The notes under the pieces: model-generated | Told to the model about the DNA's origin: nothing | Database searches by the model: none | What the model saw: the letters and a program-made list of their open reading frames with translations, nothing else | Part shown: piece by piece, positions 20,045-30,899 of the stretch | Layout: each line of letters starts with the position of its first letter | Position numbering within the stretch: position 1 is the first letter of the stretch | Position numbers and translations under genes: made by a program | Assembly: GCA_003118195.1 (NCBI GenBank) | Contig: BEXV01000671.1 | Location: 79,861 to 118,442 of the forward strand | DNA length: 38,582 bases | Source of the DNA: Hemicentrotus pulcherrimus | Lineage: Eukaryota > Echinodermata > Echinoidea > Camarodonta > Strongylocentrotidae | Direction of reading: 5' to 3'

Positions 20045-20204
20045 TCCTCGAGGAAACGGTGACAAAACAATCACTCTCGCCATCGCCCTGCCCATTGCCT
20101 TTCTACTTCTTGCTGCCATTGGTTTACTTGCATGGGTCTACCATCGCTATGGAATGATCCGCGGTCGGAAAGGACGTGCTATTACGCCTGAGCCCTTGGT
20201 GCAG
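20045..20204 (+). CDS. Transmembrane exon
   Basis: A 160-nt exon, phase 2-0, donor GTAAGT. The acceptor CTTAAGCAATAG has a weak pyrimidine tract. It encodes PRGNGDKT, then a hydrophobic helix of about 21-23 residues (ITLAIALPIAF, LLLAAIGLLAWV), then a basic stop-transfer stretch (YHRYGMIRGRKGR). This is a type I single-pass topology with the CCP/EGF part outside. The reading frame stays open past the donor for another 38 codons to a TGA at 20316-20318, so intron retention would give an alternative cytoplasmic tail. Confidence 0.85.
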
Positions 20205-20451
20205 GTAAGTCCTCAGGAGCGCTTTCAGGATTTACACAAACATCGTAAACAAAGATTACAATACGGGAGCGTTTTGGGCACGATTGATCGTTATAGTGAT
20301 CGTTTTCGTTATGGATGAAACCTGGGCAGACCTTGAACGTGAAATTGCTTCATAAAAGTGATATCTGTTCTAGTTTCTGGCCACGCTACCTGCCTAAAAC
20401 TACATGCATTTGATAATTTGGGATTAACATTTTTGTTAAAGTGCTATAAAG

Positions 20452-20546
20452 ACCAACTCGTCTGTTTGGAGCAAGAAGGGCCTTAACCCATATACTTTAA
20501 CACAGAGATAACGCCTTTCTGGCTCTAAACAGACGAACTCAACTCG
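20452..20546. repeat. Imperfect hairpin in the last intron
   Basis: ACCAACTCGTCTGTTTGGAGC near 20452-20472 is mirrored by GCTCTAAACAGACGAACTC near 20523-20541, with further partial pairing of CTTCTTG/GGCCTT against CGCCTTTCTGG. It is probably the remnant of a small inverted-repeat element. Confidence 0.45.
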
Positions 20547-21058
20547 TTCACAATTCACAAGTATTCAAAGCTGGTGGTATTTTGAATAGAAAATAGAAGA
20601 ACCTGATGATGATTTCCACAGGAGCACGTGTTGTACAATCTACTGCATCACATTATGTACGCAAACACAACAATGACGTATTACAAGATCCGAACGTGGT
20701 TTCAAAGGGATATACGAAAGGGTATTGAAATTACCTTTAAGTTGATACCTTGACAATTTTTTTTTTTTTTTTTTTTGGCACAACACCCTCGTTTTATATA
20801 CCATGCATTTAACATTCACAGTGTGAGTAGTTGATACGCTTCTGAAGGCTCGTTCTGATTTGACGTATAACTTAAAAAAAGAAAAACGCCCGTTTTTTAT
20901 TTAGTTTTTGTTTCTTCTTCAAACGTGTAAATGAAGAGTAACTGCAAACAACTGTGTTGACAGAGCTACGTCTTATAAAATGCAGATTTGTAAAGCTTAT
21001 ATGTACTTTATGTCATGATATCATAAAACCACTATTCTTTATCCATCTGACTTATCAG

Positions 21059-21340
21059 GAAGGCACTCCGGGAGCAGGACTACAGCAGAGCAGCAGTGTC
21101 GACCACCTGCCTTCAGGAGACAACCTTCCATTGGCACACGAGTTCAACGATGGACTAGAGATGGGCTCTAGATTGAACAGTGATGATGTGGATCGCCAAG
21201 ATGTCGAAGTCAAGGGCCTGTCTAGCTATCGGCAGACGGTAGATGACAATGGGTTTTCAAATGAAAATCAAGCATCTAGTGGTACCCGGGAAAAAGAGTC
21301 CGACTTAAATGAGGTCCCTCAAAAGGAATTGCGTGTCTAA
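21059..21340 (+). CDS. Terminal exon: cytoplasmic tail and stop
   Basis: Acceptor CATCTGACTTATCAG, phase 0. It encodes 93 residues from EGTPGAGLQQSSSVDH to QKELRV, then TAA at 21338-21340. The tail is acidic and rich in Ser, Asp, Glu and Gln, with a single tyrosine (SSYRQTV). No ITAM, ITIM, NPxY or death domain is visible. It looks disordered and may carry phosphorylation or trafficking signals. No AATAAA was seen in the first ~1.2 kb after the stop; the first one (22624-22629) is inside a retroelement tail, so the true 3' end is unclear. Confidence 0.85.
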   Translation, partial: EGTPGAGLQQSSSVDHLPSGDNLPLAHEFNDGLEMGSRLNSDDVDRQDVEVKGLSSYRQTVDDNGFSNENQASSGTREKESDLNEVPQKELRV

Positions 21341-21790
21341 AGTCTACCATAGATATCTTGACACCTACTTCTAAACGATTCTGTAAACCAGAAATGGAGA
21401 TTTAGCCAATTTTTATATTTGGGGTTGAGGGGGGAAGTGACCTTTATATTCACTCAGTAGCTTAATCAGGGTCGAATTGGGCTAGCACAGCCCCCTCCTA
21501 AGCTTTTGAAGTTCTTTGACACACAAAGGAATTCTTCTTGCCGTCAGGCCTATGTCTTTCTTATGCTGGATTTCCATTCCAATCCGCCTTTCCCTCTGGT
21601 AGGGTGATATATACGCCAATGTGCTTATCTATTCTTATGCTGTCACCTAGCTCTGTGTGACTTTTGCTACGGTTGCTTTCATGTCTTTCATCGACTACTG
21701 TTCACGGTCTAAATTAGCTTTATAATCAACCTTGCTACCCTTTGTATGTTGAACTACCATTAAGTTGCCTTTGTTAATACGAGGTGTCTA

Positions 21791-22178
21791 AAGGGTGATT
21801 TATGCTTTACTTTTTCTGGCCAGAATCAGACATCTGTTACGCGCTTAGTTTAAAAAAACGGTTGCGTCAATGCTCACTTTTGTAGAATCACCGAAAAACG
21901 GCGATCACGATCGCCGATCGTAAACTCACAAAAAGATGCGTTTACAATTTGTAAACGCGTTTAAATGGGGTCAACGCACTGGCCTCTGTAGCATGCACAG
22001 TCAGGTTTGCGAATCCAGCTGGAAGACCAATTAAGGCCACACAGGGAAAATTGCCTGGAGGAGACAGAGAAGTAAGCATAAACAGTACACCGTTGAAATG
22101 CGATTACGATGAGCGTTTACGATGAGCGTTACAAATCGCTCATTCTGCCTTCAAAATTTAAGCATAAACACGCCCTCA
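21791..22178. mobile_element. MITE-like element with internal palindromes
   Basis: The left end AAGGGTGATTTATGCTTTA is imperfectly mirrored by the right end TTAAGCATAAACACGCCCTC. Inside are a 21-nt palindrome GCGTTTACAATTTGTAAACGC near 21940, GGCGATCACGATCGCC near 21900, and repeated GATGAGCGTTT/GAGCGTTAC motifs. There is no coding capacity. It lies about 450 bases after the stop codon of the CCP/EGF gene. Confidence 0.5.
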
Positions 22179-22559
22179 AAAGAAAATGCAGGAAGATTTT
22201 GATTGGGAACATGTGGCTGTGTGCAGACACTGATACGCACGACTGACAAGGATTTGTACCTGTACACTAGATGATAGCCGGGATGAACGCCCGTGGCTTG
22301 ATTTATTACATCACTAAATGCAGCTGATTCGAGATTATTTTCACAATTAATTATTTTTTACGATAACATGGTAAGAAACAGCTGTAACCTTAATGTTACT
22401 ATGGCGCCTGCTCATGCCTACTAATGCCTACTATTCTTCCATCATTCATAGATTTCTATATGTTTTTGTTAGAATGCACGCCTATACGTTGCATACATCT
22501 TATTTAAAGTAAGGGTATTCAAGAGAATACTGTCAATACAGTACTTCAGATTTACGTAT

Positions 22560-22660
22560 ATATATTACGTATTTTTACACTGTGTGACCAAAACAAATTT
22601 CCATATTCTTGTGAAATTGGATGAATAAAATAATTGAATTGAATTGAATTGAATCTACTG
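22560..22660 (+). mobile_element. Non-LTR retrotransposon 3' end with TTGAA tail
   Basis: A short AT-rich 3'-UTR-like stretch (CACTGTGTGACC, GGATGAATAAAATAATTG) ends in a (TTGAA)n tail at about 22632-22654. It is 5' truncated. The AATAAA at 22624 belongs to this element as far as I can see. Confidence 0.5.
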
Positions 22661-22839
22661 CTCACAATGTCCCGACGTGTCAATATCTATCAATGTTTTG
22701 CGTTTAAAAGTGATTTTCGTATTACTGAATCAGTTATTGATATTGTTTTTTTCCTCATAAAATAATAATTCATGATAATTACTTTTACAGGGGGGCTTAC
22801 ACCCTACAAGCTCTGCTTTTTAGCGGGCCCTCCTTCCCT

Positions 22840-22972
22840 TTCAATTTCATGTTTTTTTTTATAAATGTAATGTATTGTGCAAACTGATCTAAATGTATAT
22901 GAATATGTTAAAATGTACTATCATTGTAAATATGAACAATTGAAATAGGAAAAATTGAATTGAATTGAATTG
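22840..22972 (+). mobile_element. Second non-LTR retrotransposon 3' end with TTGAA tail
   Basis: TTGTGCAAACTGATC and ATGTACTATCATTGTAAATATG lead into a (TTGAA)n tail at about 22953-22971. The body differs from the element ending at 22654, so two elements with the same kind of tail landed within 320 bases. Confidence 0.5.
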
Positions 22973-24049
22973 TCGACGGCCGTGTCCCACAATGTAACAC
23001 CAACTGCATGACACGTAGAAGATGATGCGTGGGTACAGGAACCGGAAGTCGCTCCATGTACGCAATTGAAAATACATTACAGCAGTGGTAGCAGTGCCAG
23101 TCAATCATCCTGCCTTTGAAAAGAGATTTTTTATTGGTGGTTTTTTGGTGGTGGTATTTCTACTGTCTCATATTTAATGGAGGCATATCGTAGCCAAAAT
23201 TGACTTTCACTGTAAGACCGCTACCCTGAAATCCTACGTGTCGCATATAGCTCGCTCGACTTCACTACTGGAAGCGTGTGTACATTACAATGATGTATTG
23301 CGTAATCCGAAAATAGTTAAAGGTAAAGACTTGTAACTTTTCCAAGACTGGGCCAAATTTCTTATCATTTTGATGATTCCAGAACCTTGCAGTACACACC
23401 AATACTTATATGCTAGATGATCAACCTTTGTCTGATCGATTCCACAACGTTTCTTTCACAAAGCAATCGCATGGCCAGAACTGGTCTATATCTTTAACGT
23501 GTATAAAGGCAAAATAACCATGGTGTATGGAACACGCTTTTTAAATAACTTATTGAAATAATGCAACTAACATAGGCAACAAATCCATTCGTTGTTGTTA
23601 TCATTATTATTATAATTATATGAATTATAATTATCATAATTATCATTAATTTTATCCTTTTCGAAATCAATGTTATCACCGTATATTGTTTATTCGGTAA
23701 TGCATCAATATTCTGTTCACATTAAGTGGTGATTGGTAGAAATGGAGCTCACACTTCGTTTCCATATTAAAATATATTGAAATAAATAAGATTCTAATGA
23801 TATAATTTTCATAATTTCAATCAGTCATGAACCTAAACAATAAATTATTTAGGAATATACTCAGTCATGATTAAAATTCGTATCCTACGATACCAATAGC
23901 AAAAATGATAAAAAACATAATAAAATAAAAAATCAATATCCCTGTGCCTCACTTTTCAAAATGTGCAAACATTACTATAATATGTACTGCCTTATATATT
24001 GGTCTATTTATATTTACACGGAGCTGAAATAAAGATAACTGTGTCTAGT
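22973..24049. other. Intergenic, no gene seen
   Basis: AT-rich sequence with a self-complementary ATTATAATTAT-type stretch around 23600-23655. The part at 23335-23490 (CCAGAACCTT, CACCAATACTTA, CTTTCACAA) is a diverged copy of 7200-7345 in the CCP gene introns, so it is a dispersed repeat or another segmental duplicate. Confidence 0.5.
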
Positions 24050-24560
24050 CATACTATTGTCTAAATGAAGTCAAAATGTGGGGAATTACGTCCTTCAACA
24101 TTTAAAACGACTTTAATCTTTTGTGGACAATGAATTTTGGAGTAGGTTACCTTTTAATGTCAGATTACCAAGGTCTAGAAATGGGTTTCGGAGTTCATTT
24201 ACAAGAGATTTGTTGAACAAATCATGAATGAAAACTCCGTGTAAATAGTGTGTATATATACAAGAATTATATTGCATTTTTATAAAGTTGTATATTGTTA
24301 AACATTGTTAAGTATTTCTTGTTTCAAGTATCGATTGTGATAGTAATTTCATTATTTTAGTTTTGTTTTGTTTTCTGAAATTCACTTGTAACAAAATACT
24401 TTGTGTAGCTGTAAAGGCCCAAGTGGTAAGGCTCGACTACAACATGTGCTATAATCTGGCCCCTTGTACAACAAAAAGTTTCTCTTCGCGTGTATGTAAA
24501 TATAATTGAATAAGATTTTGAGCTGAATTGTTGTTGGTAAATAAAATCAAACCAAACAAA
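24050..24560 (+). mobile_element. 5'-truncated LINE: end of ORF2 and 3' UTR
   Basis: The frame reading DNEFWSRLPFNVRLPRSRNG, then FRSSFTRDLLNKS and a stop codon (TGA near 24225) matches the usual C-terminal end of non-LTR ORF2 proteins (W-x-x-LP...F...LL). A T-rich 3' UTR with AAAGGCCCAAGTGG follows and ends near GGTAAATAAAATC. Reverse-transcriptase and endonuclease regions are absent. Confidence 0.55.
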
Positions 24561-24679
24561 AATATAGCCACCATGTCAGAAAGAAATCATTTGCTTTTGA
24601 ATGCATTATGATTTTAGTCTATAATACAATTGATAACTACCCTCAGAATTTAACAGAATGTAATTAATGCAGTCATGAT

Positions 24680-24855
24680 TAACATGTAATCATATAACCA
24701 CGTTCATCACATGGTCATGATTATTATGTTACATGTAATCATGATTATCAGGTGATTATGATTATCATGTGATCTTGACATCTTGACAATCTTGTCAATT
24801 ACGTAACCATGATTTCACGTGGTCGTGTAATTATAATCATCATGTGATCATATCA
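24680..24855. repeat. Degenerate ATCATGTGATCATGATTA repeat
   Basis: Many overlapping copies of CATGATTA, TCATGTGAT and GATTATCATG give a highly self-complementary tract of about 170 bases. It adjoins the minus-strand SINE. Confidence 0.6.
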
Positions 24856-24859
24856 TGTA

Positions 24860-25130
24860 CATTTATATAGCGTGGCTGCGACACCGACATAACATGACCT
24901 ACTGTGCAATATACAGAGTACCATACTATTACTATCGGCTGTAACACAGTCGCCATTGTAAGGCGATAAAACAGTTAATGATTTGTTTTCCCTACCCATT
25001 AGCTTCACCTGGGTGGAGAGTGACGAATGTAGCTCAATGTCTTGCCAAAGTACATTAGAACCGCGGTGGGATTCTAACCGCGAATCGCGTGATCTTGTAT
25101 ACCTTGTGATCGAGTGATCATGACGATTAA
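24860..25130 (-). mobile_element. SINE, minus strand, same family as at 3018 and 34935
   Basis: On the minus strand it reads GATTCGCGGTTAGAATCCCACC (B-box region), TTGGCAAGACATTGAGCTAC, CACTCTCCACCCAGGTG and AATGGGTAGGG. This matches the layout of the SINE at 34935-35150 (CTTGGGCAAGG, GACCCAGGTGCA). No gene. Confidence 0.5.
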
Positions 25131-25668
25131 TAATAATAAATGTTGTCAGTATTATCATTTGATCGCTGATTATACAATGGTTTGGCTACACTTAAAACAA
25201 TTAGCTTAAAACTCCGGTCGGTTTCTTGAAAATTTATAAGGCGTACACAAAGAGACAAGGGTGTTCCTACCGTTGAAACCACTAATGTACAATGATTGAT
25301 ATTTAAAAAAAAGACTTAAGCATAAAGTGTGAAAATAAAGGTATGAAATCCACCGAGTGACCCCAACATTATTATGGCCTGTTAGCATTAGGCGACGCAC
25401 GCCACCTCTCGACCGGTTTCTGGCTGTTTTGTTTTTGTTTATATGTAAGCCCCCAATGACACCGAACTGCATCAGTGTTTTACAAAATACAATTATACAC
25501 ATAGCTTCCATATTGCAAAGCTAATCACGTACTTCGGCAAAGAATACCCGATTTCGGATATGCATGCATAAGAAAAAAGATGTAGTTTTTGATATTAACA
25601 ATACAAAACTTAATTTTAAAAAAAGTTATACAATTATTTTTCGGAACCGCTGATATGAATTCAGTGTA

Positions 25669-26065
25669 ATGTTCGATGATAATGATGATGATGATTATGA
25701 CAATGATGGTGATGGTGATGTTGATGATTATGACAATGATGGTGATGGTGATGTTGATGATTATGACGATGATGATGGTGACGATGACATCAATAACTTC
25801 GACAATGAGAATACTGATGCTCCAAACTCAGCAACATTGCCTACATTCTCCCTAGAGTTTCGAAACACTTCTAAAAATCTACCTAATATGAATAAAACGG
25901 GAAGCGAAGGGTTTTATATTCATAAATATATGGGCACCAATCTGCCATTCTAGGATGGGACGGCGATGATGATGATGGTGATTGAGGTGGGTGTATTGAT
26001 GATAACAGTGGGGTGGTTGATGATGATGATGATGATGGTGAATATGATGTTGATGGTGAGGGCGC
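25669..26065 (+). repeat. GAT/GAC microsatellite
   Basis: Runs of GATGAT/GACGAT/GATGGT at 25672-25795 and 25965-26060, with a 30-bp higher-order repeat (GATTATGACAATGATGGTGA). The 94-codon frame is an Asp-rich translation of the repeat, with no support as a gene. Confidence 0.85.
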
Positions 26066-29000
26066 CCTTTGTAGGTTATTCGATAAAACCGGATAAAATT
26101 ATTCCTTAAATTACAGTAATCGGACCATAAACAATTATTGAAAGGATCACAGATTCTTCGTTTACAACTTTAGATTGCTTTGAAATCATTTTGTGAAGGA
26201 AATGTCTTCATCAAAGTACATTACCGGCTAACCGAGCTTCAAAGCAGATAATTGAAATGGCGACCAGCAAGGGCCTTGTGCAAGGTTAATATTCTAGCAC
26301 CCGCCAGATCGGGCCTGCCGAAACAACACCGTGACGCTAATGAACGCACCGTAGCCGGAGTACCATGTCATCCTTTCAATAATTGACCAAAAACCGATAA
26401 GTACCTCTTTAGAGAAGAAAAAAAAACGTTGTAACGAGTCTAGAAATGAATCAGTTTGTAGTAAATTCAATCTCTACTACGAAAGTTCGAGGTATTCAGA
26501 AAATTTCGTCTCCAATTTCGACGTGAATGATTCGCGATGTCCCCTCAGGGCCACTATATGTACGTGGCCTTTCAACTGTGTTTTGTATAGTGTATCTTTC
26601 ATTGCGTTTCAAATTGCCCCTATTTCTATTATCAATCGGTCTAAGGAGATGTTTTTTATTCCCGAAAAAGCTTCCGGATTTCTTCTTAAATTTAAGGTTG
26701 ACAGGTTGTGAAAGACCTCTCACAGGAGCCATCAAATACGAAACGTTCAAAATACATTGTCAGGCTTACCTATTAAAATATATTATACATTTTTACAAAT
26801 TTGAATCATCTAATAAAGGAGATAATTAGCATCGCTCTCCCGTAACAAGAGCTTATATAAGGCTCAAGATAAATTTTGGAATAATTTAATAATATGGGGA
26901 TACTCATTGCAAGAATGCATTAAATGCTTTACACCGTTCACGGCAATGCTTTTTTTTTACAGTACTAACATTAATTTCTCATAAAGGTTTGTATCATTAT
27001 GGATGGAAGGTTCGATTTATTTCATGTTGAGACTCTGTGTGAAAACAAATTTGTAAACATGGAATTAAGCGTACATCAATAATTGACTTTAGCGAATAGA
27101 AATGTAAATATATTTAATAGATTTTGTTTTAAATTAGATAAAATGCACGGAAATCTAAGATTTTTGTCTTTCTTCAGTACAGACCGAAATGGGAGAAGTC
27201 TTTGACTTACTAATTCCTGTTCTGATATATCCCAATGTTATTACATTTTCCCTCTGTTTAGTTCAATAAGCAAATAATTATATTAGTTGCTACTTGCCAT
27301 GAATTTCTCGAATTCTGGTTCAGTTCGTATTTATTAGGTCGTCTTTTTTCCACTTTCATGCTCGCTTCCTGCTTTGAAATTCATCAGTAGGCTCTTCTTC
27401 TTCTTCTAATGCATATAGTTGTTAATGTTAAGTTCAACAGTGAGCCGTAAACGTCAACCTTCTTTCGTGCTACTTTAAATACCCAAGATATTATCTTTCA
27501 AGCGAGAAATCGTGAAATATGAGACTCCCGGATGTCGTGACAGATGTTTGACGTGATTTGAAATTACGGTATGAACCCTGGGTCAGACTGTCGTCAGTCA
27601 AGAGACCTCACAGCTCATCCTAGATAAGAGACGTTCATCTCGAGAGAAATGTGTCCCAATTCTAGCAAGTCAAACGGCTGGAACTCGTCTGGTTAGGGTA
27701 GTGGTGGTGGTAACGACCGATTAAACATTCTTATAAAGAGAAGAAAAAAACAAACATTGTTTTTATGTTAGTGTGGAAAAATATAAAAGCAGAGATGTTC
27801 CCCGAAAAGAGGAACTCAAAAACTGCCATCACATTAAAAATGTAATGGGTCGTGACATATTCTCCCCCTCTCTTTCGTTGCCATTCAATGAATGATGGTG
27901 GGAGGGGACTCGCCCCTTGTGCCCTCTCCGTAGTAAGCTAACCCTCACCTGTTTATGAGGTAATTTATGATAGACTACCTCGAAGTAATAAGGCTTTAAT
28001 GTTAAATACAACATCAATAGGGTCATATCCGCCCATATTCGTTACATCACTGAGATTGTCCATGGTATCAGGGGACTTCCCCGTCTAGTGCCCCAAAGAT
28101 ATTGACACACTCGTGTCCGTCCATAGCTGCTTAAGAGAGATAGTTACGCCAGTGGAAATCGCTCGTGGTTGGACAGTCGTTTCATGGATAGTTTCCTCTC
28201 ATAATATTTTGCGCAGGAGGAAACTAAAAGAGCGCTCGTATAATCTCTTTCCATAAGTATCTCACTCAATGCGCTTTGATCCTAGTCTGTAAACACAGGA
28301 TCTAATTTAACAACATACCACAATTCCTAACGCCTTGAGCAGCGCCTAACTCTTTTAGTTTTGGGAAGTGCAGAATCAGATCGGGTTGCTCCTGCAAGAT
28401 TAAATGATTCCTTCAAAGGATCATAACTCAATCAGCCGCCAGGGAGAAGTCGCTTTCGAGAGAAATATCAACAACCATTAAGACCTTACCGGGACATAAG
28501 GACCTCCCGGGTCTTCCAAGAAACTGACATGCCCAAGAATTCTGCCATTTATCAGTCCCCCTTTCCGTTCAAGTTCACGCAAGGTCACATTAAGGAACGA
28601 GGGGTTATTTCAGAAAAACCCCATTTGGATCTCGTCAAACAAATATTCAGAACTACCAGCTTTCTGGTAGAAGATTATAGTTGAAATAGTTGATAATAGG
28701 TGAAATCATGCTTATAAGATTAGGTGATACGTACATGTACGTAGTTTGATTTCTTCAAGATTTTTCTTTATTTTTATTTTCATTATTCTGCCATATTTTG
28801 TTCGAAGGATATCTGAAGAATGAATAAAGGCATCATCATTACACTTACCATGATGATTGAAATGACTCTAACTTAGAACTGCGTGACTTTTCAGTGACTC
28901 AAGTTTATCGTGACGTCATCTAGGCGCCATTTTTGTGAAAACCAACTCATTATCATATCTTCATAACATTTTTCATTCATATTGCATGTTCCTCTAAAAA

Positions 29001-30690
29001 TCATTCTGTGATGTTCCTTCGTATGAAATAATTGCATCATCGGCGTACTTGTTTATTATCAGAGAGTTTCGATGTGTGTTTATCCATAAATGTACTCATG
29101 GTTTATCCGCTGATTATTATTCCAACTCTTTCATGAATTAAGTGAAGTTCTTAATAAGAATATACAAGAAAATCTGTCAGACGTGATCTTGTAATCCTAA
29201 ATGCCGCACTGATTATCGAAAGCATTCATTATGCTCCTGAAAACCTTTATTATTATTACTAATTCAGTGAAACGGAACCCTGGGTCTGAGATTACGTTTA
29301 ACAAAGAAAAGCTAGCCCCCTTTGTCAAACAGAGGAAAAGAGAGAAAACAATGCTCATTATATCATGTTTTTTTATGATCCTTTGCATGTGATGAACACG
29401 AGATTAGCATGCAACAGAATAAAGTATACATTCCTGCCAACAGTTAAAAAAACCCTTTTTTGGCTGTAATTCCCATGTTTAACTCTAGACGAATATAAAT
29501 GGTTATCAAAGCGTCGTCCCGTACCAGAATATAGGGCAAATACGATTGTAGACATAGTCAAATGTTGTTTGCTGTCGGCGTAATATCCAGACATCTTTAC
29601 AAAGGAGATGAACGTGATGATTTCAGCATTATCTCTTTTCTTCCGAAATCACTGACTAGATGATTGATTAATAACTGAAGAACAGCCAATAGCAAACTAC
29701 TTTTGTAATTATCTAAAAAAAATCATGGAGCCAAATGTAGGGACATTTTTGGGGGGATAATATTTCACCTTCTTATTGACATTATACAAGTTATTTGAGA
29801 TCTCCATTCATTTTTGTGAAAGAATACTGTCACCATCGGTTTTCCCTTTATTTATCGATCACCCAACAAAGTAAAAATCAATAATATGTATCAGAAATCT
29901 CCATCTTAAAATAACGAATTAAGATTGTCCAGTGAAAACATGTATGTTATACAATTTCAGTATAAGAGGCTTTTAATGCAGATCTTTTCATCACATTCGA
30001 TCCAAAGTAGATATCCAGAAATCTTCAAAATCATTAATCATTAACTAAAATACGATACCGAAAATCCTATTTCATACTTTCTTTTCATTCTAATTGATGA
30101 CGGAACTTATAACGCCGGGAACGTACTGTTAAATTTGAAAGAAATCGGAAGAGACTTGAAAGCTACAGAATATTCCGTCTTCTTTGAAGAAATCGAAATT
30201 GGGGTGAGAGGTGATGAATGTAGACTCAAGGCTAATAGTGCCATGTGTGAATGCGGCGTCAGATCCAAGGTGATGATTAATGGACATGAGTAAAGCAGAC
30301 TCTCTCGGCATCATTTGTTATTCGTTATGGTTGGAAGGATCAATATTGGAAAAGAGCGCAACATGTATATAGAATAGTTAAATAACAACATGGAAGAACA
30401 TTACAGACTCACTTAAGTTATTATTTGATCAATACTTTACCCTGGCTTCTCACAATTTATCTTACATGTTTAAATCATGATTTTTTTAATGGTGATATGT
30501 ATTCTCCTAGATATTCCATGATTTAACTTTATTATTGCATCTCTGACTCTTTTGTTTTGTATATATGATGCATTGCACAAACCTGTCTTGAACCCGAATA
30601 GGTCCATTCATTAGTGCACTTTGCAAATGTTTGTTTTGCTCAACTTTCTTTTGAAATATAAAAATAGTTAATTCAATCATTACAGACTGC
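26066..30690. other. Intergenic, no gene seen
   Basis: About 4.6 kb of AT-rich, mostly unique-looking DNA. The short open frames on either strand lack domains and splice context, and several overlap on opposite strands. An AATAAAG lies near 28823 with no convincing exon before it. This interval could hold regulatory DNA for the gene at 37164, but nothing in the sequence proves it. Confidence 0.5.
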
Positions 30691-30693
30691 AAT

Positions 30694-30885
30694 TTATTCT
30701 AATACCTTCTTCTTTAAAGGTGTGATTGGCACACAGCGAATCACGTGATATCGATTGCGAGGATCGAAATCCTTATACTTTCCTGGCCAGTCACCATCGG
30801 TGGTTATATTGACCAGCTGGTCATTACAAATGTATATATCTTTAATCAATGCATGCATGTCGCCCTCTTGAGGACTGTATGTCAC
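30694..30885 (-). CDS. Weak candidate coding exon, unknown protein
   Basis: The minus-strand frame reads GDMHALIKDIYICNDQLV, then NITTDGDWPGKYKDFDPRNR and YHVIRCVPITPLKKK. Its composition is more protein-like than that of its neighbours (Trp, Cys, Asp and Pro all present, balanced hydrophobics). An acceptor-like TAATTAG or CATACAG lies just upstream and a donor-like AAG-GTATTA near the end. I do not recognise the domain. It could be a gene exon, a decayed transposon fragment or chance. Confidence 0.25.
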   Translation of the reverse strand: MTYSPQEGDMHALIKDIYICNDQLVNITTDGDWPGKYKDFDPRNRYHVIRCVPITPLKKKVLE

Positions 30886-30899
30886 TAATTACATTTCTT

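Larger units (their letters stand above)
132..21340 (+). other. Gene span: modular CCP/EGF single-pass membrane protein (3' part; 5' end outside window)
   Basis: This is the span of a multi-exon gene reconstructed from splice sites and phase continuity. The order is CCP, CCP, CCP, microexon, CCP, EGF, microexon, unknown domain (two exons), half EGF, transmembrane exon, cytoplasmic exon. All modules up to 16335 are phase 1-1, so any of them can be skipped, added or duplicated without a frameshift. The last five exons run 1-0, 0-1, 1-2, 2-0, 0-stop and join without conflict. CCP and EGF modules are typical of extracellular adhesion, complement-regulatory and immune-receptor proteins. The ligand and pathway cannot be read from the sequence. 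No signal peptide or promoter for this gene is visible, so exons are missing upstream. The exon joining is inference; no transcript was available. Confidence 0.8.

Noticed and set aside
25669..25953. Asp-rich 94-codon open frame
   Set aside because: It is a GAT/GAC microsatellite with no splice context and similar repeats outside the frame.
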